A stretch of 64,000 nt of DNA from Chitinophagaceae bacterium (GTDB lineage: Bacteria; Bacteroidota; Bacteroidia; Chitinophagales; Chitinophagaceae): contig JADKJV010000008.1 in NCBI GenBank assembly GCA_016720825.1, positions 1 to 64,000 on the forward strand, given 5' to 3'. The notes under the pieces were generated by a model. It made no database searches, had not been told where the DNA came from, and was given only the letters and a program-made list of their open reading frames with translations. Made by a program: the position numbers and the translations under genes. This document shows, in pieces, positions 8,926 to 18,060 of this stretch (position 1 is its first letter; each line of letters begins with the position of its first letter).

Positions 8926-9047
8926 CTTTACCTGTGAAAATCCGCAGGTTGGTTTACTGATTGGTGGCTGGGAAATAAAAATTCAGGTCATAGACACACT
9001 TGACTTATCTCAGTTTGTAGCTTTTTAAACCATCATAACTTTATCGT

Positions 9048-9686
9048 ATGGAAAAAATCACCATCCTTCTTGTTGACGACCACAAACTGATCAGGGAATC
9101 CTGGTCTTTCATTCTCAACAGTGACCCACGCTTCGAAGTGGTGGGCGAAACCAGTAATCCGGAAGAAGCCGTAGAAATTGCGCGTGCCAAGAAGCCGCGC
9201 ATTGTGCTCATGGATATCAACATGACACCCATCAACGGTTTTGAAGGAACAAAGCTGATCCGCAAATACTCACCCGGATCCAAAGTAATCGGGATTTCCA
9301 TGCACTCTATGCCTGCCTATGCGCGCCGTATGATCCAGATAGGTGCTATGGGTTATGTAACCAAGAACTCATCGAAAGATGAACTGGTGCTGGCTATTGT
9401 GGAAGTGAATAACGGTAAAAAATATATCTGCGAAGAAGTCAAGAATATTCTCGCCCAACAGGAACTGGAAGAAGACGGCACCGGTCAGCCCGATATGAAT
9501 GTTCTTTCCCGCCGGGAATTGGATATCGTGCAGCTGATCAAGGAAGGTTTGTCTTCCAAGGAAATTGCAACCAAGCTGGATATTTCACTGAAAACAGTGG
9601 AAGTTCACAGGTACAATGTTCTCAAGAAGCTGAACCTGAAAAATACCGCTGCTCTTGTAAACTTCATTAACACACACGGGCTGTAA
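9048..9686 (+). CDS. NarL/FixJ-type response regulator
   Basis: The 212-residue protein has a receiver domain (acidic VDDH at 13-16, phospho-acceptor Asp in VLMDINM, KN pair after MGYVT) and a C-terminal LuxR helix-turn-helix (LSRRELDIVQLIKEGLSSKEIA...KTVEVHR). Such regulators bind DNA as dimers after phosphorylation by a HisKA_3 kinase. It precedes a large PAS kinase of that type by 175 bases, so it is a likely partner, with the regulator at 13201 as competitor. Target genes are unknown. Confidence 0.93.
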   Translation: MEKITILLVDDHKLIRESWSFILNSDPRFEVVGETSNPEEAVEIARAKKPRIVLMDINMTPINGFEGTKLIRKYSPGSKVIGISMHSMPAYARRMIQIGAMGYVTKNSSKDELVLAIVEVNNGKKYICEEVKNILAQQELEEDGTGQPDMNVLSRRELDIVQLIKEGLSSKEIATKLDISLKTVEVHRYNVLKKLNLKNTAALVNFINTHGL

Positions 9687-9861
9687 CCTGATTTATTCTG
9701 TTCTAATACTTACAAACCATTCGTAAACGAACGGTGAATTGACCTTACATGTTTGTTTTGATTGAAAAATCAGTGTTTCTCATTAGTGAGTCAGACTAAA
9801 ATCAACCATTTTTTTTTGCATATGTTCTAGTTTAGTCTGACTATGCCGACATTACATTCCC

Positions 9862-12800
9862 ATGCAGGATGAGCATTCCGACATATCATTCTACGGCGAT
9901 AACGGACCCGACCTGTCCCGGTTTCCTGCATTTGATATTATTCGGAATGTGGATTTGCAAACCCATGCAATCACCTGGAGCGAAAACTATTACACGCATC
10001 TGGGATATCCCCGTCATAAAGTCCCAGCCAATGATCAAAGCTGGATAAACCCGATTTTCCCGCCTGATAAACAAATGGTGGTTGACAGTCTGAACCTGGC
10101 CATTCGGGAAAAGCAGGATATCTGGACTGCCGAATACCGGTTTCTCAAAGCCAGCGGTGAAGTGATTGAAATTACTGACCGCTGTTTTATTTTTTATGAT
10201 GACCAGTTAAAGCCCGTGAGGCTGATGGGCACCATGCAGGATATTTCTTCTTTCACGGAAGCCCTTCGACGGGTACAGGAAGTAGAGGAGCAGTACCGTA
10301 ATCTTTTTGAAAGAGCCAGTGATGCAATCGTGATACATGATGTTGCCGGGAAATTATACAAGGTGAACCAGGCTGCAGCAGATTTTTCAGGTTACTCCAG
10401 GGCAGAAATGCTGCAAATGAAAGTGGCAGATTTCCTGTTGCCTTCTGATCTGATGAGCGCACCAGAGGCCGTACAGGAACTGAGAGCAGGTAAAACCAGT
10501 TACCGGGTCCGCCGGATCCGCTTACGTACCGGCTTACATAAAATTGCTGAAGTGTCATCCCGCATGCTTCCGGATGGAAAGATCCAGGCTATTCTCAGGG
10601 ATATTACAGATAAAACAGAATCAGACCTGGCACTGGTTGCCAGTGAATCACGTTTCAGGACACTGGCAGAGCATGCACCTGTAGGTATTTTTGAAACAAA
10701 CCTGGATGGTGACATCATTTATGTAAACGAAAAAATTACTGAATACACCGGCGCCAGCAGGGATGAACTGATGGGACAGTCATGGATCAAGTATATCCAC
10801 AAAGAAGACCGGGATTTTATACCGGAAGAATGGAAAATACTGAAGGACCTTCTGCGGGATTCAAGAAAGCAGATCCGGTTTATACATAAAAGCGGAGCCA
10901 TATTCTGGACCCAGACTAAAACCATTCCCCTGCTCGGGAAAAACGGGGAACCTGAAGGTTTTATGGGTACGGTTACTGATATCACTGCTGAAAAACTGGC
11001 GCTTGAATCGTTGAGGCATAGTGAAGAAAAATTCAGGACGCTGGTGGAGCAGGCTTCCGACGGGATTTTTATCGGAGATAAATATGGCCGTATCGTGATG
11101 GCTAATTCTGCAGCCTGCAACTTAACCCAATTCAGTGAAGAGGAACTCCTCCAGAAAACCATTCATGAACTGACTGATCCGGAGGAACTGAAAAAACATC
11201 CATTCCAGTTTGCTGCTATGATGGAGCCGGGTGGTGCCAGGTCTGAAAGAAAACTGATCCTGAAAAACGGCACACTGCTCAATGTAGAACTCAGCGGCCG
11301 GTTTTTGCCAGATAATGAACGTTATATTGCTTTTGTCCATGATATCACCAACCGTAAAAAACGAGAGGATGAAATCAGGTTGTCGAATGAAAGATTCAGG
11401 CTGATTGCTACTGCCACAAATGATATGGTTTGGGACTGGGACATTGCCAACAACAAAACCTGGTGGAATGATAATTTCTATATACAAATGGGTTATGACC
11501 GTTTGGAAGTAGATGGTAATTTGAATACCTGGTATGACGGGCTTCATCCCGATGACCGGGATAAAACCTGGACGGGCCTGAAAAAGCACTGGCGGATAAA
11601 AATAAATACTGGTCAGCTGAATACCGGTTTATAAAAACGTCCGGTGAAATTGTAAATATTTTCGACCGCGGGTATATCCTCTACAATGAAGAAGGAGAAG
11701 CGTACCGTGTTGTGGGTTCTATGCTGGATATCACCGACAGGATGAAAGCCGTGGAAAGCAACAGGATTTCAAATGAAAGATTAAGGGCGGCAGAGATCCT
11801 GGGCAAAACCGGTTACTGGGAATGGGATGTAAAGACAAATAAAGTTACCTGGTCGCCCGGAACGTACCTGGTTTACGATGAAGTGGAATCAGGGTTTACC
11901 GGCGAGTTCAGTGATTTTATAAGAAGGGTGCACCCCGATGACCAGCGTGGTCTGAATAATATTATCCGCTGGGTGACGGAGACCGGGCATTCGGTGGGAT
12001 ATGATTTCAGGATCATAACACGAAGTGGTGAAATCCGTTACATACAAACCAATGCTGTGGCAGAAAAAGATGAAGCCGGAAACCTGGTTTCCATTTTCGG
12101 CAATGCCTGCGACCAGACAGAAAACAAAACTGTCAGAAATCCAAAGTTAAAAAGAAAAGGAATTATCTGATTCAGTGATCAATAGTTTACCGGGTATTTT
12201 TTTATTGCTGTGATGAGCAGGGGCGTTTTCTCCGGTGGAATCATGAAATGGAAAAAGTGACCGGTTATACGCCGCTTGAAATACTACAGATGAGTCCCAC
12301 AGAGTTTTTCAAAGGGGCCGAAAGGGAATACATACTTGAAAAGATTAAACTGGTTTTTGAAACAGGAAGTGCTGACGCAGAAGTACTTTTTTATGCGAAG
12401 AACGGAACTGCCAGGCCTTATTACTTCAAGGCGTCGCGCAGTATTTATGAAGGCAAACCCTGCTTGCTGGGAACGGGTATTGATATTACAGACCGTAAAG
12501 CGGCAGAATCCAAACTGGAGGAATCATACAGGGATATCCGGAAACTGACCGCCCACTTACAGCATATTCGCGAAGAAGAACGTTCACATATTGCCCGTGA
12601 AATCCACGACGAACTGGGCCAGCAGCTGACCGTACTGAAAATGGATATTTCCTGGCTCAATAAAAGACTGGGTGAAGATGCTGAAACTGCAGTCAAGAAA
12701 AAAATGAAAGAGCTGCTTGACATGCTCGATGGTACCGTAAAAACCGTGCGCAGGATTTCTTCGGAATTAAGACCGAGTATGCTCGACGATCTCGGTTTGG

Positions 12801-13204
12801 TTGCCACCATGGAATGGCAGATGGGAGAATTCCAGAAGCGCACCGGCATCAAAACGAAAATGAGGGCTACGGAAACAGATTTGCACCTCTCGGCCGACAA
12901 CAGCACCGGGCTTTTCAGGATATTCCAGGAATCCCTCACAAATGTAGCCCGGCATGCAGGTGCAAGTGAAGTAGTGATCATTCTTGAAATGGAAGACAAT
13001 TTTGTTGAACTGAGTATCCGGGACAATGGCGTGGGTTTTGAAGTACAGCAGGCCGGTAATAAAAAAACTTTGGGTATCTTGGGAATGCGGGAAAGGGCGC
13101 ACCTGATGGGCGGTGATTATGACCTGCATAGTATACCGGGAGAAGGTACTTTGGTGAAGGTGCGGTTACCAGCCGGGAACAATAAAAAAAATAAAAAAAG
13201 TTGA
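9862..13204 (+). CDS. Multi-PAS sensor histidine kinase (HisKA_3 family), frameshifted
   Basis: About 1110 codons encode seven successive PAS-like domains (repeated openings such as FRTLAEHAPVGIFETN and FRLIATATNDMVWDWD) and a C-terminal kinase: HisKA_3 dimerisation helix with the phospho-His in AREIHDELGQQL and an ATPase lid (SIRDNGVGF, TLGILGMRERA). No transmembrane helix is seen, so it should be cytoplasmic. Three frame breaks interrupt it: A5 at 11581-11585 (one A short), a disturbed A-rich stretch around 12126-12155, and T7 at 12197-12203 (one T too many). Correcting these gives a continuous PAS chain. The stop TGA overlaps the TTG start of the next regulator, a translationally coupled pair. 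Confidence 0.88.
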
Positions 13205-13827
13205 GGATACTCATAGCCGATGATCATGCTATAGTCAGGCGCGGCCTGATACAAATTCTTACCGAAGAATATCCCACCATTTATATTGAGGAGGCCGCAG
13301 ATGCTGAAGCACTCGTGGCTAAAGTAACCCGGGATAGCTGGGATATTGTGATTTCAGATCTCAGTATGCCGGGACGCAGTGGTTTGGATGCACTCAGGCA
13401 GATCAGGCAACTGAAGCCTGAATTACCCGTGATCATCATGAGTATACATCCGGAAGACCAGTATGCAATCCGGGTACTGAAAGCCGGGGCATATGCATTT
13501 CTCGGGAAAGACTGCGTGCATGATGAACTGGTTCCAGCTATTAAAACTATTCTCCAGGGCCGCAAATACATTACACCCAGTATCGCGGAGAAATTACTGG
13601 AAGCTATCTCGCGGGAAGATAACCAGCCGCTGTTCGAATTATTGTCGGATCGTGAATTTGAAGTCTTCCGCCTCCTGGCCGGGGGCAAATCGGTTACAGA
13701 AATTGCCGGTCAGTTTGCCCTTAGCGCCAATACAGTGAGCACTTACCGCTCGCGGGTGCTGGAGAAAATGAACATGAAATCAAACGCAGAACTTACCCGT
13801 TATGCTATGGAAAAGGGATTGCTTTAG
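13201..13827 (+). CDS. NarL/FixJ-type response regulator, TTG start coupled to kinase
   Basis: The 208-residue receiver plus LuxR-HTH protein begins RILIADDHAIVRRG. The in-frame start is TTG at 13201, which shares TTGA with the kinase stop, and no ATG is available before the conserved DDH. The phospho-acceptor Asp is in VISDLSMPG, and the HTH is LSDREFEVFRLLAGGKSVTEIA. Translational coupling makes it the cognate regulator of the multi-PAS kinase upstream. Confidence 0.93.
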   Translation: MRILIADDHAIVRRGLIQILTEEYPTIYIEEAADAEALVAKVTRDSWDIVISDLSMPGRSGLDALRQIRQLKPELPVIIMSIHPEDQYAIRVLKAGAYAFLGKDCVHDELVPAIKTILQGRKYITPSIAEKLLEAISREDNQPLFELLSDREFEVFRLLAGGKSVTEIAGQFALSANTVSTYRSRVLEKMNMKSNAELTRYAMEKGLL

Positions 13828-13924
13828 TTGTAGTGGTTATACTACAAATCCTGCCCGTTTACCGCTACAACAGTTTTAATGGATTCCCTATTTTTAAAAC
13901 CGTCTATTTACTTTCAATTCGCAT

Positions 13925-14341
13925 ATGTCTTCCGGGAATCAGTCGCTCCAAACAGATATGGTGCTGATCGTGGATAACGATGAGCAGTATGTTGAAAGAC
14001 TGATTGACATGCTGGAAGACACAGCTCTTGATTGCCATTACAATTTTGCCGGTGGTTTCTTTGAAGCACTTGATATTGTTCACCGGGAATTCCCTGTTAT
14101 CATGATCCTGGCTTTGCAGTTGCCCGGCCGGGGTGGGATAGAGGTTCTTAAGGAACTGAAATCGCTGGGAAGTACATGCAGGGTTGTGGTAATCTCCAAT
14201 GATATGGAAAATAACTACAAAGAGGAATGCATCGAACTCGGTGCCGTTCATTTTTTGGATAAGACCCTTGAATTTGAAAAATTGCCCGGCATACTTAAAT
14301 CACTGCTGACTGAAAAAGGGGCAAATAAAAATACTGTTTGA
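13925..14341 (+). CDS. Single-domain receiver protein lacking the phospho-acceptor Asp
   Basis: The 138 residues form one receiver fold (LIVDNDEQ at 15-22, switch Ser in VVISND, Lys in FLDKTLE). Where receivers have Asp before the LPG loop (as in ILDLxLPG) this one has Ala: IMILALQLPGRGG, from the codon GCT. If correct, it cannot be phosphorylated in the usual way and would act as a constitutive or protein-binding module. One base change would convert GAT to GCT, so a sequence error is possible. It is the fourth signalling gene in this block and is followed by a strong terminator. Confidence 0.85.
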   Translation: MSSGNQSLQTDMVLIVDNDEQYVERLIDMLEDTALDCHYNFAGGFFEALDIVHREFPVIMILALQLPGRGGIEVLKELKSLGSTCRVVVISNDMENNYKEECIELGAVHFLDKTLEFEKLPGILKSLLTEKGANKNTV

Positions 14342-14404
14342 TCTGGTGAACTGTAATTACAGATTAAATCCTCCTGAATAACCAAGTAGTTTGACGCTCT
14401 GATT

Positions 14405-14431
14405 AAGGCTGCCGAGAGGCAGCTTTTTTTT
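14405..14431 (+). terminator. Intrinsic terminator after the pseudo-receiver gene
   Basis: GCTGCC (14408-14413), loop GAGA, GGCAGC (14418-14423), then eight T residues. The stem extends by G-T and two A-T pairs. Confidence 0.88.
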
Positions 14432-14477
14432 GTTGTAAGCAGAAGCTTAAAAACTGAAAGCTTTTTTTGGAATGTTT

Positions 14478-14793
14478 GAAGTTGGAGGTTGGAAGTTGGA
14501 TGTTGTTTAAAGTAGATATTGTGCTAAAGAAAAGCAACAGTCTTAAAGTAGTTGTTGGATTGTTGGAATGTTGGATTGTTCTTAAATTCGGAATTATCCT
14601 GAATTTCTGCACAAACTTTCAATCTGTAGGAGTTTCCATTCCTTTCAAACCGTTTCGAATTGAAAGAACATTCCAACTCTCCAACTCTCCAACATTCCAA
14701 CCCTTTGGATCACGTCAATCTTTCGGGTTTAACCTCCAACCTCCAACTTCCAACCTCCAACAATTAAGTGAACGCGGGTTTAACCTCCAACCC
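14478..14793 (+). repeat. Long inverted array of TTGGAAGTTGGAGG phrase repeats
   Basis: This fills the 14342-14828 gap between the regulator block and the cyclase gene, with no plausible gene. Phrases of the type GTTGGAGGTTGGAAGTTGGA run on the left (14481-14505, 14551-14580) and their complements on the right (14668-14700, 14731-14793). The 20 bases at 14481-14500 are perfectly complementary to 14742-14761, so a large cruciform or RNA hairpin is possible. The same phrase recurs upstream of ftsY at 43499-43528. Confidence 0.8.
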
Positions 14794-14828
14794 TAGACGT
14801 TTTCCCCCAAAATCTCTATCTTTCCCCC

Positions 14829-16049
14829 ATGCCCCCTTCCCAGGAAACAAATACCCCCATAGAAGAATTAGGGAAATCCTCCGGTGAGATACTCACGCGG
14901 TCGGTACTTCCTGGTATGGACCTGCTGCGGCCGTGGAAATGGATATCCAACGGGAATATTTACATTATCTATCTCTCCGTTTTGTTATTTGGTTTTTATG
15001 CGTTCACCCGACATGGATTTAACGGGATTGCTTTAACAACTTCACTGTTTATCAGTTTACCGGTGGGGTTTGCCATCGCATATTTTGAAACGCAGTCCAC
15101 AGAATTCAGGCGCCGGCACCGGCGGACGCGTTTCTGGGTTTACCTGCTGATCAGGACGCTGCGGGTAACCAGCTGGTTTATGTTCATGTTCTTTATAACG
15201 ATGCTGGTGTTAATCCTGTTTCGGGTAAATACAGACGAGACCATTTTCCCGCACAGCCTGTATGATTTCTTTGCCACTCGTAAATTGTTTGTGTTCCTCG
15301 GCCTGGCGCTGTTCATATCGCTATTCTCGAACTTCATGGATGAATTGCACCGCAAGCTTGGCCGGGATGCGATCTACAATATTGTATTCGGTAAATACCA
15401 CCAGGTAAAACAGGAGGAACGTTTATTCCTGTTTATTGACCTCAACCATTCCACTGACATTGCTGAAGAAATGGGTGAGCTGGAATTCAGCCATTTCCTG
15501 CAGGATTATTATTATGATATCAGTGAACCGATTGCCCGTTATCTCGGTCAGGTTTACCAGTATGTGGGTGACGAAGTAGTGGTTACCTGGCCGGTAAAAA
15601 AGGGATTCCGGTATGCACTCTGTGTCCGTTGTTTTTTTGCGATACAAAAACAGATCCGCCGTTATGAGAAACAATATATGGCGAGGTATAACCGGGTTCC
15701 GGAATTTAAAGCAGCCCTCCATGGCGGCGGGGTCGTAGTGTCTGAAGTGGGGAAATACAAATCAGAAATCGCATATCACGGCGACGTGCTGAATACCACC
15801 GCCAGGATGCTGGGCAAATGCCATGATCTGAATGCTGATTTTATCATATCCGAATATATCAGGGAAAGGGTGGACATGCCCAAATACCTCAACGGCGAAT
15901 CAAAGGGTTCGTTCCAGCTCAAAGGAAAGCAGCAGGAAATAGACCTGTATTCCGTTTACATGACCATTGCCCCGGGGAATAAGGTCAGGAAAGGACGCAG
16001 GAATATATTCCGGAGAAAATCCCGGGATGCAAAACAGGATACGGCCTGA
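14829..16049 (+). CDS. Class III adenylate/guanylate cyclase with membrane anchor
   Basis: The 406-residue protein has four predicted transmembrane helices in residues 45-170 and a C-terminal cyclase catalytic domain. The metal-binding Asp pair is visible in LFLFIDLNHST and YVGDEVVVTW, and the YHGDVLNTTARM segment holds the transition-state Asn and Arg. It should convert ATP (or GTP) to the cyclic nucleotide at the membrane. Similar integral-membrane cyclases are frequent in Chitinophagaceae. A weak promoter box TATCTTTC (14817-14824) lies 4 bases before the start. Nucleotide preference cannot be read from sequence with confidence. Confidence 0.9.
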   Translation: MPPSQETNTPIEELGKSSGEILTRSVLPGMDLLRPWKWISNGNIYIIYLSVLLFGFYAFTRHGFNGIALTTSLFISLPVGFAIAYFETQSTEFRRRHRRTRFWVYLLIRTLRVTSWFMFMFFITMLVLILFRVNTDETIFPHSLYDFFATRKLFVFLGLALFISLFSNFMDELHRKLGRDAIYNIVFGKYHQVKQEERLFLFIDLNHSTDIAEEMGELEFSHFLQDYYYDISEPIARYLGQVYQYVGDEVVVTWPVKKGFRYALCVRCFFAIQKQIRRYEKQYMARYNRVPEFKAALHGGGVVVSEVGKYKSEIAYHGDVLNTTARMLGKCHDLNADFIISEYIRERVDMPKYLNGESKGSFQLKGKQQEIDLYSVYMTIAPGNKVRKGRRNIFRRKSRDAKQDTA

Positions 16050-16063
16050 ATCAGTAATGAATA

Positions 16064-16186
16064 TTAGCCGCGGAAACGGGCTGTACTGTATTGCGGGTTA
16101 TTCGGGCAACCATATTTCTGGGAAGCACAGGAAGTAGCAATCAGGATTACAGCAAGCAGGAAAATGGCGAGAATAGACTTTTTCAT
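16064..16186 (-). CDS. 40-residue small lipoprotein
   Basis: The frame from ATG 16186 to TAA encodes MKKSILAIFLLAVILIATSC followed by ASQKYGCPNNPQYSTARFRG. It has a Lys-Lys start, a hydrophobic helix and a lipobox (ATSC), so lipidation at Cys20 and a mature chain of about 21 residues are predicted. An exact TAnnTTTG box (TATCTTTG, minus strand) stands 48 bases upstream, supporting expression. It is convergent with the cyclase gene, with 14 bases between stops. Short lipoproteins with an N-P-x-Y-type tail are common in Bacteroidetes. No function is known to me. Confidence 0.75.
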   Translation of the reverse strand: MKKSILAIFLLAVILIATSCASQKYGCPNNPQYSTARFRG

Positions 16187-16233
16187 GTTCGGATATTTTC
16201 GAATTGATAACGGTGGTTTTGGACTTTAGAGTA

Positions 16234-16241
16234 CAAAGATA
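16234..16241 (-). promoter_or_regulatory. -7 box TATCTTTG for the small lipoprotein
   Basis: Exact TAnnTTTG on the minus strand, about 48 bases before the start codon. No TTTG is found at the -33 spacing. Confidence 0.5.
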
Positions 16242-16377
16242 AAGTTAATATATACTCCCCTGTAGGAACAAATACGTGGTATATTTACCGATTAGGGGTT
16301 TCACCCATGTTAGCTGTAAAACAGCCACTTAGACGGACATATATTAAAAAAGGATTTTTAAACCGGTATCAATGGTT

Positions 16378-16385
16378 TAACTTTG
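16378..16385 (+). promoter_or_regulatory. -7 box TAACTTTG for the exonuclease gene
   Basis: Exact TAnnTTTG, 34 bases before the ATG at 16420, with a TTTT at about the -33 spacing (16355-16358). Confidence 0.55.
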
Positions 16386-16419
16386 CCCCCTTATCCAATG
16401 GAAAAATAATAACTCACTG

Positions 16420-17187
16420 ATGCTGCAACTGAAAAAACCCCTCGCATTTATTGATCTGGAGACTACTGGAATCAACCTGGGAACCGACCGTATTGTAGAG
16501 ATCGCAATCGTAAAACTGCTGCCGGATGGTACGCGGAATGTGAAAAGGAAACTTCTGAACCCCGGCGTTCCTATCCCCAAAGCATCTTCAGACGTACATG
16601 GTATCACCGATGAAATGGTAAAAGATGCGCCCACTTTCAAACAAGTGGCCCAGGAACTCAAACAAATGCTTGATGGTTGCGATTTTGCGGGTTATAATTC
16701 CAACCGGTTTGACATTCCCCTGTTGATGGAAGAATTCCTGCGGTCACAGGTTGAGTTTGATATGAAGAACCGCCGCCTGCTGGATGTACAGAACATCTTT
16801 CATAAAATGGAACCCCGTACTTTATCCGCGGCCTATAAATTCTACTGCAATAAAATTCTGGAAGGAGCACATGGTGCTGAAGTGGATGCTTCTGCCACAC
16901 ATGAAATCCTGGAAGCCCAGCTGGAGAAATATCCTGAACTCGGCAACAACGTTGACTCAATCCTGAAAGTAATGGGAGAGGATCAGGTTGTTGATTTCGC
17001 CCGCCGCTTTGTAATGGATAATGGTGTTGAGGTATTCAATTTCGGAAAATTCAAAGGCCGTCCTGTCGCTGATGTGCTCAAGTCAGAACCCCAGTATTAC
17101 GATTGGATGATGAAAGGCGATTTCCCACAGCATACCAAGCAGAAACTGACTGAAATCTTCACCCGGACCATGCTGAAGAAAAGTTAG
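16420..17187 (+). CDS. DEDDh 3'-5' exonuclease (DNA polymerase III epsilon-like)
   Basis: The 255-residue protein opens with the ExoI motif FIDLETTGIN, then has a VHGITDEM segment, ExoII-type FAGYNSNRFDIPLL, and AHGAEVDASATHEIL holding the catalytic His and Asp of ExoIII. This is the DnaQ-like DEDDh family, which degrades DNA or RNA from the 3' end. The extra C-terminal region (after about residue 185, with FNFGKFKGRPVADVL) matches the small domain seen in many Bacteroidetes exonucleases of this type. Whether it is the replicative proofreading subunit or a separate nuclease is not decidable here. Confidence 0.92.
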   Translation: MLQLKKPLAFIDLETTGINLGTDRIVEIAIVKLLPDGTRNVKRKLLNPGVPIPKASSDVHGITDEMVKDAPTFKQVAQELKQMLDGCDFAGYNSNRFDIPLLMEEFLRSQVEFDMKNRRLLDVQNIFHKMEPRTLSAAYKFYCNKILEGAHGAEVDASATHEILEAQLEKYPELGNNVDSILKVMGEDQVVDFARRFVMDNGVEVFNFGKFKGRPVADVLKSEPQYYDWMMKGDFPQHTKQKLTEIFTRTMLKKS

Positions 17188-17260
17188 ATGACGTAGATCA
17201 AACCTGCATTTTTCAACGCTGATTATCGTATTTTCGTCCAATCCCATTTCCGGATACAAT

Positions 17261-18001
17261 TTGGATAAACTCGTCGTCATACCCACCTATAACGAGAAGG
17301 AGAATATCAGCCGCATATTGGAAGCGGTGTTTTCCCTTGAAGGGGATTTCCATGTACTGGTCATTGATGATAACTCACCCGATGGCACAGCTGACCTGGT
17401 GAAATCACTGCAGCCAGCTTATCCCGGTCGTTTATTTATTGAAGAAAGAAAAGGTAAACTCGGACTGGGTACAGCATATATTCATGGATTCCTCTGGGCA
17501 CTTGACAGGGGCTATGGTTATATCTTCGAAATGGATGCCGACTTCTCACACAATCCGGCCGACCTGATCCGTTTATACAAAGCCTGTCATGATGATGGCG
17601 CTGACCTTGCAGTAGGATCCCGCTATGTAAAAGGCGGCGGTGTAATCAACTGGCCCCGTAACAGGATTGCCCTGTCAAAAGGCGCTTCCCTGTATACCAG
17701 GATCATTACCTGGATGCCCGTGAAAGACCCGACTGCCGGGTTTGTTTGCTACACAAAAAAAGTACTGGAGACGATAAATTTCAACCAGATCCGTTTTGTA
17801 GGTTATGCATTCCAGATTGAAATGAAATTCGCTGCCTGGAAACTGGGTTTCAAAATCAAAGAAGTGCCTATCATTTTCCAGGATCGTACCGAAGGCGTTT
17901 CTAAAATGAATAAAGGCATTGTGAAAGAAGGAATCCTTGGCGTGCTCAAACTCCGCTGGCACAGCCTGTTCACCAGTTACCGCAAACGAATCAAAAACTG
18001 A
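17261..18001 (+). CDS. Polyprenol-phosphate mannosyltransferase-like glycosyltransferase (GT2, Dpm1 type)
   Basis: The 246-residue protein matches dolichol-phosphate mannose synthase-like enzymes: VVIPTYNEKENI at the start, the nucleotide-sugar motif VIDDNSPDGTADLV, MDADFSHNP (DxD-type) and VGSRYVKGGGV. No C-terminal membrane domain is present, so it is the short soluble type. It probably transfers a sugar from GDP- or UDP-sugar to undecaprenyl phosphate for cell-surface glycans. Start is TTG at 17261, because no ATG precedes the conserved VVIPTYNE. Confidence 0.92.
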   Translation: MDKLVVIPTYNEKENISRILEAVFSLEGDFHVLVIDDNSPDGTADLVKSLQPAYPGRLFIEERKGKLGLGTAYIHGFLWALDRGYGYIFEMDADFSHNPADLIRLYKACHDDGADLAVGSRYVKGGGVINWPRNRIALSKGASLYTRIITWMPVKDPTAGFVCYTKKVLETINFNQIRFVGYAFQIEMKFAAWKLGFKIKEVPIIFQDRTEGVSKMNKGIVKEGILGVLKLRWHSLFTSYRKRIKN

Positions 18002-18026
18002 AGCCCCTCTATTAACTCCTGTATTG

Positions 18027-18059
18027 ACTAACGATTAAAGACTAGCGACTAACGACTGA
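18027..18059 (+). repeat. GACTAACGACT phrase repeat
   Basis: Four degenerate copies of a roughly 9-base phrase (GACTAACGA, GACTAGCGA, CTAACGACT) occupy the gap up to the sulfotransferase start. Confidence 0.6.
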
Positions 18060-18060
18060 C

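Noticed and set aside
8930..8949. tmRNA terminator
   Set aside because: A 5-bp stem with a 10-base loop and no T tract; too weak to call.
9862..13204. Programmed frameshifting in the multi-PAS kinase
   Set aside because: The breaks are at three different run types, need both insertions and deletions, and lack a stimulatory hairpin; the same type of break occurs in unrelated genes.
14403..14796. Possible small genes in the 14.4-14.8 kb gap on both strands
   Set aside because: The frames are translations of the phrase repeats (leucine/serine/asparagine-rich), with no promoter or conserved pattern.
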